Below, piece by piece: positions 57,549-64,000 of a stretch of DNA of 64,000 bases (the stretch's first letter is position 1; every line of letters begins with the position of its first letter). The DNA comes from Fluoribacter dumoffii NY 23 (GTDB lineage: Bacteria > Pseudomonadota > Gammaproteobacteria > Legionellales > Legionellaceae). The translations under genes and the position numbers were made by a program. The DNA lies in NCBI RefSeq assembly GCF_000236165.1, contig NZ_CM001373.1, forward strand, positions 2,029,893 through 2,093,892, given 5' to 3'. The notes under the pieces were generated by a model that was given only the letters and a program-made list of their open reading frames with translations, was not told the DNA's origin and did not search any database.

Positions 57549-58601
57549 ATGCAAACAAACAACAACCCCTGTGGATTAGATGGTTTTGCTTTCCTGGAGT
57601 TTTCAGGTCCCGATCAGCAACGTCTGCATCAACAGTTCATGGAAATGGGTTTTCAAGCTACAGCACATCATCAAAATCAGAATATTACTTTATTTCAGCA
57701 AGGCGAGATTCAGTTTATAGTCAATGCCGCCACACATTGCCAGGCAGAAGAACATGCCAAAACTCATGGGGCAGGTGCTTGCGCCATGGGATTTAAGGTG
57801 AAAAATGCCAAAACAGCTTTTGAATACGCTATCAAGCATGGAGCGACTGCTTTTGAAGATTGTACCCATGCCCACCATGGCTTATTGGGTATTCAGGCAA
57901 TAGGAGGCAGTGTGATCTATTTTGTTGATGATCAACATCAACCCTTTTCGGCTCATTGGGAACATCAACCCAATAAAAAAGTACAAGGTAACGGCCTGAT
58001 CCTCATTGATCACCTGACCCATAATGTTTTTCGAGGCAATATGGATAAATGGGCCCAGTTCTATGAATCCATTTTTAATTTTCAGGAAATTCGTTATTTT
58101 AATATCAAAGGAAAAATGACGGGGTTACTAAGTCGAGCACTGGGAAGCCCCTGCGGCAAAATAAAAATACCTTTAAATGAATCCAAAGATGATTTATCCC
58201 AAATTGAAGAATTTCTTCACGAATACAAAGGGGAAGGCATTCAGCACATCGCTTTAACTACAGACAATATTTACCATACAGTACATACATTAAGAGAACA
58301 AGGGGTTAAATTCCTGGATGTTCCCGATACATATTATGAAATGCTCAATGCTCGGCTCCCCTGGCATCAGGAACCGGTGAAGCAACTTCAAGAAGAAAAA
58401 ATCCTGATGGACGGAGAAAGCGATCCCCAGCATGGTTTATTGTTGCAAATATTTACCGAAAATATCTTTGGACCTGTGTTTTTTGAAATTATTCAACGCA
58501 AAGGGAATCAAGGTTTCGGTGAGGGGAACTTCCAGGCTTTATTTGAAGCTATTGAACGGGATCAGATACGGCGTGGTACTTTGAAAGAAACATCCGCCTA
58601 A
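57549..58601 (+). CDS. hpd: 4-hydroxyphenylpyruvate dioxygenase (legiolysin)
   Basis: The enzyme turns 4-hydroxyphenylpyruvate into homogentisate. The 350 residues hold the Fe(II) triad: His in LILIDHLTHNVF, His in GIQHIALTTDNI and Glu in FFEIIQRKG, the last preceded by HGLLLQIFTEN. The C-terminal helix FGEGNFQALFEAIERDQ is typical. In Legionella this protein is known as legiolysin (lly), linked to brown homogentisate-derived pigment and fluorescence. AAGGAG is the ribosome site. Confidence 0.96.
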   Translation: MQTNNNPCGLDGFAFLEFSGPDQQRLHQQFMEMGFQATAHHQNQNITLFQQGEIQFIVNAATHCQAEEHAKTHGAGACAMGFKVKNAKTAFEYAIKHGATAFEDCTHAHHGLLGIQAIGGSVIYFVDDQHQPFSAHWEHQPNKKVQGNGLILIDHLTHNVFRGNMDKWAQFYESIFNFQEIRYFNIKGKMTGLLSRALGSPCGKIKIPLNESKDDLSQIEEFLHEYKGEGIQHIALTTDNIYHTVHTLREQGVKFLDVPDTYYEMLNARLPWHQEPVKQLQEEKILMDGESDPQHGLLLQIFTENIFGPVFFEIIQRKGNQGFGEGNFQALFEAIERDQIRRGTLKETSA

Positions 58602-58621
58602 AAATGACTGTAGAGCACTGT

Positions 58622-58690
58622 GCCTGGGTGAAGCGCAGCCGACCCTGGAATTGATGATTTAAACCCGGGATCGCTGCGCTTCACCCAGGC
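58622..58690. repeat. REP-like hairpin with perfect 18-bp arms
   Basis: GCCTGGGTGAAGCGCAGC (58622-58639) and GCTGCGCTTCACCCAGGC (58673-58690) are a perfect inverted repeat around 33 bases. It fills the gap between hpd and the fumarylacetoacetase gene, ending 19 bases before the latter start codon. Confidence 0.92.
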
Positions 58691-58709
58691 TACATTGAAT
58701 GAGGAGCTT

Positions 58710-59693
58710 ATGAAACTTGCCAGTTTAAGATCAACATCATCACGCGATGGTGAATTATGCGTGGTTAATCAAGCATTAACTCTTGCAATACGAGTCCCCC
58801 ATATTGCACCCACCTTACAAAACGCTTTGGATAATTGGGATACTGTTGAAGAAAAATTACTGAAAGTGTATCAAGAACTCAATGAAGGCAACCTGGAAAA
58901 TTCCTTTAAATTTGATCCCCAACAATACAGTGCCCCTCTTCCTCGTGCGTATCAGTGGGCTGATGGCAGTGCCTATGTAAATCATGTCGAACTCGTACGC
59001 AAAGCCCGGGGTGCTGAATTACCAGAGAACTTCTGGACAGATCCCTTGATGTATCAAGGAGGCTCTGATGCATTTTTGGGTCCTCATGATCCTATCCTGG
59101 CCGCAGATGAAGCATTTGGCATCGATTTTGAAGCAGAGATTGCGGTTATTACTGATGATGTTCCTATGGGGATAAGCCATGAAAAAGCAGGCCAACATAT
59201 TAAACTGCTAATGCTCGTTAATGACGTCTCCTTACGTAATTTAATACCGAATGAACTGGCGAAGGGATTTGGTTTTTTCCAATCCAAGCCCTCCAGCAGT
59301 TTTTCTCCTGTCGCCATTACCCCGGATGAGTTAGGTGCTGCCTGGGATGGTGAGCGCGTGCATCTGGCCTTGTTAAGTTATCTTAATGGACAACTATTTG
59401 GTCAACCGAATGCGGGAATAGATATGACCTTCTCTTTTCCAAAGCTGATAGAACACGCTGCAAAAACCAGGCTTCTTAGTGCCGGATCAATTATTGGTTC
59501 AGGAACAGTATCCAACCTTGATCGCAGCAAAGGTTCATCTTGCATTGCTGAAAAACGAATGCTGGAAATCATAGCGCAAGGGCAAGCAACAACATCTTTT
59601 ATGCATTTTGGTGACAGAATCCGTATTGAAATGCTCGATAAACAGGGTAATAGCCTCTTTGGGGCCATTGATCAAGTCGTGAAAAAGGTGTGA
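58710..59693 (+). CDS. Fumarylacetoacetate hydrolase family protein
   Basis: The ATG at 58710 with GAGGAG upstream gives 327 residues. The protein has an N-terminal helical domain and the FAH fold: YQGGSDAFLGPHDPI, FGIDFEAEIAVITDDVP with metal-binding Glu residues, LVNDVSLRNLIPNELAKGFG, and IIGSGTVSNLDRSKGSSCIA. It would split fumarylacetoacetate into fumarate and acetoacetate, the last step of tyrosine degradation. Position between hpd and maiA supports this specificity. Confidence 0.9.
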   Translation: MKLASLRSTSSRDGELCVVNQALTLAIRVPHIAPTLQNALDNWDTVEEKLLKVYQELNEGNLENSFKFDPQQYSAPLPRAYQWADGSAYVNHVELVRKARGAELPENFWTDPLMYQGGSDAFLGPHDPILAADEAFGIDFEAEIAVITDDVPMGISHEKAGQHIKLLMLVNDVSLRNLIPNELAKGFGFFQSKPSSSFSPVAITPDELGAAWDGERVHLALLSYLNGQLFGQPNAGIDMTFSFPKLIEHAAKTRLLSAGSIIGSGTVSNLDRSKGSSCIAEKRMLEIIAQGQATTSFMHFGDRIRIEMLDKQGNSLFGAIDQVVKKV

Positions 59694-59696
59694 GTA

Positions 59697-60329
59697 ATGA
59701 AACTTTATGATTATTTTCGTTCAACAGCCTGTTACCGTGTGCGTATTGCTTTAAATTTAAAAAAAATTGCCTATGAGAAAGTAAACATCCATTTAGTAAA
59801 TCATGGGGGAGAGCAACACTCACCCGAGTATCGGGAAGTTAATCCTCAAGGCCTGGTTCCAAGCCTGGAAATCAATGGTCAGGTAATAAGCCAATCCCTT
59901 GCTATCATTGACTACCTGGAAGAAACTGTTCCCAATCCTGCATTGTTGCCTCAGGACCCCTGGGAGCGCTCGGCTGTGCGCTCACTCGCTTTAATGGTGG
60001 CTTGTGATATGCATCCTTTGAATAATCTGAGGGTACTAAACCGCTTAAAGGACCAATTCCAAGCAACTGAAACTCAAGTTACCGAATGGTACCACCATTG
60101 GCTAAAAGCAGGTTTTGATGCGTTTGAAGCGAAATTAAAATCTCTGAAACGAAGAGAACCCTTCTGTTTTGGGGATTCAGTGTCGCTTGCAGATCTCTGC
60201 CTTATCCCTCAAGTTTATAATGCCCACCGTTTTCATTTTCCCATGGGCAACTATCCTCTTATCAATGAAATCAACGCGCATTGTTTAACTCTGGAAGCTT
60301 TTCAAAAAGCAGTTCCCGAGGTTCAATAG
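59697..60329 (+). CDS. maiA: Maleylacetoacetate isomerase
   Basis: The 210-residue zeta-class glutathione transferase begins KLYDYFRSTACYRVRIALN, where the S-x-x-C catalytic segment is seen as STAC. It continues with NPQGLVPSLEINGQVISQS, which binds glutathione. It isomerises maleylacetoacetate to fumarylacetoacetate. Only three bases separate it from the hydrolase gene. Confidence 0.95.
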   Translation: MKLYDYFRSTACYRVRIALNLKKIAYEKVNIHLVNHGGEQHSPEYREVNPQGLVPSLEINGQVISQSLAIIDYLEETVPNPALLPQDPWERSAVRSLALMVACDMHPLNNLRVLNRLKDQFQATETQVTEWYHHWLKAGFDAFEAKLKSLKRREPFCFGDSVSLADLCLIPQVYNAHRFHFPMGNYPLINEINAHCLTLEAFQKAVPEVQ

Positions 60330-60405
60330 CTCATAGCGTACCCTTTCTTAAGGCTTTGAAGCACCTCGCCATATCCTTTTACTTTAGGTCTATTAAAGCA
60401 GTACT

Positions 60406-60966
60406 TTAAAACCATGCTTTGCTTAACTCTACGGTCACAATACCTTGAGGTGTTTTCTCAAGCATGCTCCAAACCGTTTTGCACCGCTGTAAATGTCCAA
60501 CGAGGTAGTTGTTATTGCTGCATTTGTAACGTACAGGCATCTGGTCATAAATTTTCCCGGAAGCAATCGCTTCACAATGTTCCCCATTCGTCAGTTCGAT
60601 ACCCCAAGGATAAGTTTGGGACATATCCAAAATTTTATTCTGCTCATTATTTAAAGGTTCTTTCACTTTGATTTGGACACTATCGCCAATCCAGGGAGAT
60701 TGTGGACATACAGCTTCTGTTCTGTTTGGACCTGCTTTAACAAAGCAGGGATCATAGGTTTTGCCGCCTGCAATACAACGCCAGGCATCCTCTCGGACAA
60801 TGAGTTGGGATTGAGAGTAGCATTCTCCCCTGAGGGTGTTTTTCACTTGCGGAACAACCTGGTTCACCACATCCCCATAGGGTCTGTATAACTTCAATAC
60901 GGTATCATTTGCTGTTGCTGCCAAAGAACAAAAAAACAATGAAATGCAGAACACTTGTCGCAACAT
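60406..60966 (-). CDS. Hypothetical secreted cysteine-containing protein
   Basis: The 186-residue protein has a signal peptide (LRQVFCISLFFCSLAATA). The mature part contains three related modules of the type C-x-A-I-A/G-G-K-x-Y-D (WRCIAGGKTYDPC, HCEAIASGKIYDQM), suggesting an internal repeat. Eight or so cysteines could form disulfides. GAGGAAA precedes ATG. No family is recognised. Confidence 0.75.
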   Translation of the reverse strand: MLRQVFCISLFFCSLAATANDTVLKLYRPYGDVVNQVVPQVKNTLRGECYSQSQLIVREDAWRCIAGGKTYDPCFVKAGPNRTEAVCPQSPWIGDSVQIKVKEPLNNEQNKILDMSQTYPWGIELTNGEHCEAIASGKIYDQMPVRYKCSNNNYLVGHLQRCKTVWSMLEKTPQGIVTVELSKAWF

Positions 60967-61299
60967 AATATTTCCTCAATAATTATTCTAAAGCATTTTC
61001 ATAATTGGGATTATCAAGGGGCGAGAAAATCAAAGTGTTTTAACACCAAGACAGTAGAAATGCTAATAACCCCAGTGTATCATCTCATTTTTAGTTAAAG
61101 GTATCTATACTTCACGGAGTCACAAATTGCGAGAGGTATCCAGTTCTCGCTAATCGGACAAATTCTTCAATCGGAACTGCATGAGATAACGTACCTGCGC
61201 TTTATTTCAACGAGCGTATCTCGACTGATAGAATTGAAAAAGGCACTTAAACAGTGTTTAGTGATGACGCAAAGTATACTCAGAGTGAGGAGTAAAAAA
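60967..61299. other. Intergenic region upstream of asnS
   Basis: TATACT at 61274-61279 is a possible minus-10 element for asnS, without a good minus-35. No RNA leader, attenuator or additional gene could be supported. Confidence 0.4.
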
Positions 61300-62703
61300 A
61301 TGAGTGAAGTTTTTACCATAAAACAATGTTTGGATGGTGAAATCAGCATTGATGAACACGTTACGGTGAGAGGTTGGGTAAAAACCCGGCGCGATTCTAA
61401 AATGGGCTTGTCTTTTATCAGCCTGCATGATGGTTCTTGTTTTGCTCCCATTCAAATTGTAGCTACTGACAGCCTGGACAATTATCAGGATGAAGTCAGT
61501 AAATTAACCGCGGGATGTTCTATTATTGCTGCGGGAAAATTAGTGGCTTCCCAAGGTAAAGGCCAGGCTTTTGAAATTCAGGCTGACTACATTAAAGTTG
61601 TGGGCTGGGTAGATAATCCCGATACCTACCCTATTCAAGCAAAGAGGCATACACTTGAATTTTTGCGTGAGGTCGCCCATCTGCGCCCCCGCACCAATAC
61701 CATTAGTGCGGTAACCCGGATTCGTCATTGCCTGTCGCAAGCAATCCACCGCTTTTTCCATGAGCAAGGCTTCTTTTGGATACATACACCTATCATTACT
61801 TCCAGCGATTGTGAAGGCGCTGGTGAAATGTTCCGCGTCTCTACTTTAGACCTCTTGAATATTCCTAAAAATGAATACGGTCAAATTGATTTTAATAAAG
61901 ATTTTTTTGGCAAAGAAACATTCCTCACTGTTTCTGGTCAGTTAAACCTTGAAGCCTATTGCATGGCGATGTCGAAGGTATATACTTTTGGTCCCACTTT
62001 TCGGGCTGAAAACTCAAATACCAGCCGTCACCTCGCTGAATTCTGGATGATAGAGCCGGAAATCGCTTTTGCCACATTAGAAGATATTTGCACTTTAAGT
62101 CAAAGCATGTTGCGTTATTTATGCAAATCCGTTCTGGAAGAACGTGCTGATGATATGGACTTTTTCAATCAATTTGTGGCTCCGGGATGTATTGAACGAC
62201 TGGAACATATCGCTGAGTCTGATTTTGAAATAATGACTTATACTGATGCAATCAAGATTCTGCAACATTGCGGGCAAAGCTTTGAGTTCCCAGTCAATTG
62301 GGGCTTGGATTTACAATCGGAACATGAACGTTATTTGGCAGAAGTCCATTGCAAAAAACCGGTTATCCTGACTAATTATCCTCAAGAAATCAAGGGGTTC
62401 TACATGCGGCTGAATGATGATGGCAAAACCGTTGCCGCAATGGATGTTTTAGCCCCTGGAATTGGTGAAATTATTGGCGGCAGTCAGCGTGAAGAACGTT
62501 TGGAAATTTTGGACAAGCGAATTGAAGAATGCAATTTAAATAAAGACACCTATCAATGGTATAGGGACTTACGTCGATACGGCACTGTCCCCCATGCAGG
62601 GTTCGGTTTGGGTTTCGAGCGTCTGGTTAGCTATGTAACCGGGTTAGCGAATGTACGCGATGTAATTCCTTTCCCACGTACTCCAGGGCATGCTGATTAC
62701 TAA
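61300..62703 (+). CDS. asnS: Asparaginyl-tRNA synthetase
   Basis: The ATG at 61300, with GAGGAG eight bases upstream, gives 467 residues, matching the E. coli enzyme (466). An earlier ATG at 61234 lacks a ribosome site. The class II synthetase has an OB-fold anticodon domain ([14 protein letters not shown]), motif 2 ([26 protein letters not shown]) and motif 3 ([16 protein letters not shown]). It charges tRNA-Asn. Confidence 0.97.
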   Translation: MSEVFTIKQCLDGEISIDEHVTVRGWVKTRRDSKMGLSFISLHDGSCFAPIQIVATDSLDNYQDEVSKLTAGCSIIAAGKLVASQGKGQAFEIQADYIKVVGWVDNPDTYPIQAKRHTLEFLREVAHLRPRTNTISAVTRIRHCLSQAIHRFFHEQGFFWIHTPIITSSDCEGAGEMFRVSTLDLLNIPKNEYGQIDFNKDFFGKETFLTVSGQLNLEAYCMAMSKVYTFGPTFRAENSNTSRHLAEFWMIEPEIAFATLEDICTLSQSMLRYLCKSVLEERADDMDFFNQFVAPGCIERLEHIAESDFEIMTYTDAIKILQHCGQSFEFPVNWGLDLQSEHERYLAEVHCKKPVILTNYPQEIKGFYMRLNDDGKTVAAMDVLAPGIGEIIGGSQREERLEILDKRIEECNLNKDTYQWYRDLRRYGTVPHAGFGLGFERLVSYVTGLANVRDVIPFPRTPGHADY

Positions 62704-62719
62704 TCAGCTCCTCCGGAAG

Positions 62720-62747
62720 CTGGGTGAAGGCATGAGCCATAACCCAG
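62720..62747. repeat. REP-like hairpin CTGGGT/ACCCAG
   Basis: CTGGGT (62720-62725) pairs with ACCCAG (62742-62747), 16 bases past the asnS stop. It is a short member of the GCCTGGGT family and might also end asnS transcription. Confidence 0.45.
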
Positions 62748-62807
62748 TTTCCAATCGCGAATTCGGAGTATCACCTGGATTTAACCAAGTGCATGCACTC
62801 TTTGAGC

Positions 62808-63047
62808 TCAGGGACGACTTTTTACTACGTCTGATTCTTCCTCGAGTTCAGCAATGGCAGGAAGTTCTGTAATGACCATATCTTTCAAGCGCTTATAACT
62901 CATAAAACTATTAGGATTAGCGGTGCGCCGTCCCATATCTATCCGATTATAAGTCTCTCTATCTTTAATTTCATCTAGCAAATTTTTCTTGACTGATTCA
63001 AGATTTAAATTCGCAGCTTTACCTGTTTTTTCTTTTTTTTTAAACAT
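62808..63047 (-). CDS. Small charged hypothetical protein
   Basis: The 79-residue product has a strong ribosome site (AGGAG nine bases before ATG). It is rich in Lys and Glu (MFKKKEKTGKAANLNLES at the start, AELEEESDVVKSRP at the end) and has no membrane segment. No family is recognised. It could be cytoplasmic or translocated; nothing in the sequence decides. Confidence 0.6.
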   Translation of the reverse strand: MFKKKEKTGKAANLNLESVKKNLLDEIKDRETYNRIDMGRRTANPNSFMSYKRLKDMVITELPAIAELEEESDVVKSRP

Positions 63048-63118
63048 TCTTAATAACTCCTCTACTTATTGATTAGCCTTTATCTGAAACGATCCCTGAG
63101 GGATTTCATAATAGAAAT

Positions 63119-63802
63119 TTATTTAAATTCAGATAAAACACCTTCTCCCAACACTAAAATCCGATCCATTTGTTTTGCCAACTGCTGATCATGAGTCACA
63201 ATAACTAAAGCCGTGTTCATTTTTCTATTCAACTCAAGCATTAAATCAAATACTTTTGTAGCAGTTGCCTGATCCAGATTTCCTGTCGGTTCATCGGCCA
63301 ATACACAGTAGGGTTGATGTACCAAAGCACGAGCTATAGCAACTCGTTGCCGCTCTCCTCCTGAAAGCTGAGCGGGTTTATGTGTTTTTCTTTCTTTAAG
63401 TCCAACATCATCCAGCATTTTACTTGCTTCAGCCGTTGCATCTTTTACTGAAAGATTGGCTAGCATCAAAGGCATGGATACGTTTTCAAGTGCAGTAAAT
63501 TCAGGTAACAAGTGATGAAACTGGTAGATAAAACCCAAGCCTTGATTGCGTAATCGACAACGCTGCTTTTCGTTTACTTTTTGCCAATTAACATCCTTAA
63601 TTAAAACCTCACCCGTAGTAGGTTTGTCCAAGCCGCCTAATAAATGCAACAAGGTGCTTTTTCCTGATCCGGAAGGACCAATAATTGCAAGACGCTCACC
63701 TTTAGCTATCGATAAATCAATCCCTCGTAATACCTCAACTTTAGAAGCACCATCATTGTAGGACTTACATAATTTTTTAGCATTTAAAATAATATCACTC
63801 AT
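63119..63802 (-). CDS. lolD: Lipoprotein-releasing ABC transporter ATPase LolD
   Basis: The ATG at 63802 gives 227 residues. LolD powers extraction of lipoproteins from the inner membrane for the LolA carrier. Walker A is GPSGSGKST, the signature is [15 protein letters not shown], and Walker B is [13 protein letters not shown]. The LolD-type [18 protein letters not shown] is also present. Its start overlaps the lolC stop by eight bases. Confidence 0.95.
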   Translation of the reverse strand: MSDIILNAKKLCKSYNDGASKVEVLRGIDLSIAKGERLAIIGPSGSGKSTLLHLLGGLDKPTTGEVLIKDVNWQKVNEKQRCRLRNQGLGFIYQFHHLLPEFTALENVSMPLMLANLSVKDATAEASKMLDDVGLKERKTHKPAQLSGGERQRVAIARALVHQPYCVLADEPTGNLDQATATKVFDLMLELNRKMNTALVIVTHDQQLAKQMDRILVLGEGVLSEFK

Positions 63803-64000
63803 AATGCAAAGCCTCCGCAATTACTGTTTTTGAGGCGCGCCAGGCAGGATAAATTGTTGCAAGAAAACTCATTATCAGAGCCATTAAACATACTTTCCAT
63901 AAATCACTGAACATAATCTTGGAGGGTAGATAATCGACAAAATAAATACTGGATGACAAAACTTTAAAATGGAACCAGGTTTGCAGATGATTCACGATTG
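63795..64000 (-). CDS. lolC: Lipoprotein-releasing permease LolC/E, C-terminal part
   Basis: Only the last 67 or so residues are in the window; the gene continues past its right edge. [19 protein letters not shown], then [19 protein letters not shown] and IAEALHYE match the conserved end of LolC/LolE membrane proteins. An in-frame GTG at 63995 is internal, not the start. Whether it is the LolC, LolE or single LolF type cannot be told here. Confidence 0.85.
   Translation of the reverse strand, partial: IVNHLQTWFHFKVLSSSIYFVDYLPSKIMFSDLWKVCLMALIMSFLATIYPAWRASKTVIAEALHYE

Noticed and set aside
61234..61299. N-terminal extension of AsnS from an upstream ATG
   Set aside because: No ribosome site there, while the ATG at 61300 has a strong one and gives the family's standard length.
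63795..63995. Separate 66-residue gene at the right edge
   Set aside because: It is the in-frame C-terminus of LolC/E; the apparent start is an internal GTG.

Overview
The window looks like chromosomal DNA of a Legionella species (Gammaproteobacteria, Legionellaceae). It is AT-rich. It carries groES/groEL (htpA/htpB), a bdhA-patatin-acetoacetate decarboxylase operon, legiolysin-type 4-hydroxyphenylpyruvate dioxygenase, PmrA-type promoter boxes of the kind that drive Dot/Icm effector genes, and at least one protein that reads as a bacterial SH2-domain protein. No species call is possible from sequence alone. || Layout: 1-6.9 kb is an accessory block on the 3' side of a tRNA-Pro(GGG). It holds three copies of a 63-bp hairpin element, an SH2-like protein, a TetX-like FAD monooxygenase, two divergent HEPN-type genes and two small conserved genes. 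7-24 kb is mostly housekeeping: glutaryl-CoA dehydrogenase with a fused 2-oxoacid dehydrogenase E1, topA-smg-dprA-LysM facing def-fmt-rsmB-CPBP protease, then dapA with a miniature bamC and a DUF1704 metalloprotease. 24-34 kb holds bdhA-patD-adc, motAB, dps, groESL under a clear sigma-32 promoter, and dsbD. || 34.2-38.1 kb is a tight four-gene cluster that I consider the best candidate for an undescribed system. It encodes GTP cyclohydrolase II fused to a RibD-type reductase without the deaminase, a BchC-like MDR dehydrogenase, a PTPS/QueD-like protein with an altered active site, and a glycosyltransferase. Together these suggest a pathway from GTP to a reduced, glycosylated pyrimidine or pterin that is not riboflavin. 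|| 38-46 kb is housekeeping again (rimO, glnE, rpe, slt). 46.9-52.6 kb looks like an effector region: two tandem helical-repeat paralogues and a 987-residue SF2 helicase-like protein with an IQ-like motif, a coiled coil and an E-block-like C-terminus, driven by two consecutive PmrA-box promoters. || 52.6-64 kb holds ugpB/ugpQ without permeases, a tyrosine degradation cluster (hpd, fumarylacetoacetase, maleylacetoacetate isomerase) with leucine dehydrogenase and an O-methyltransferase but no homogentisate dioxygenase, then asnS and lolCD. Palindromic REP-like hairpins recur in many intergenic gaps. All identifications come from reading the translations and recalling families; no database search was run.
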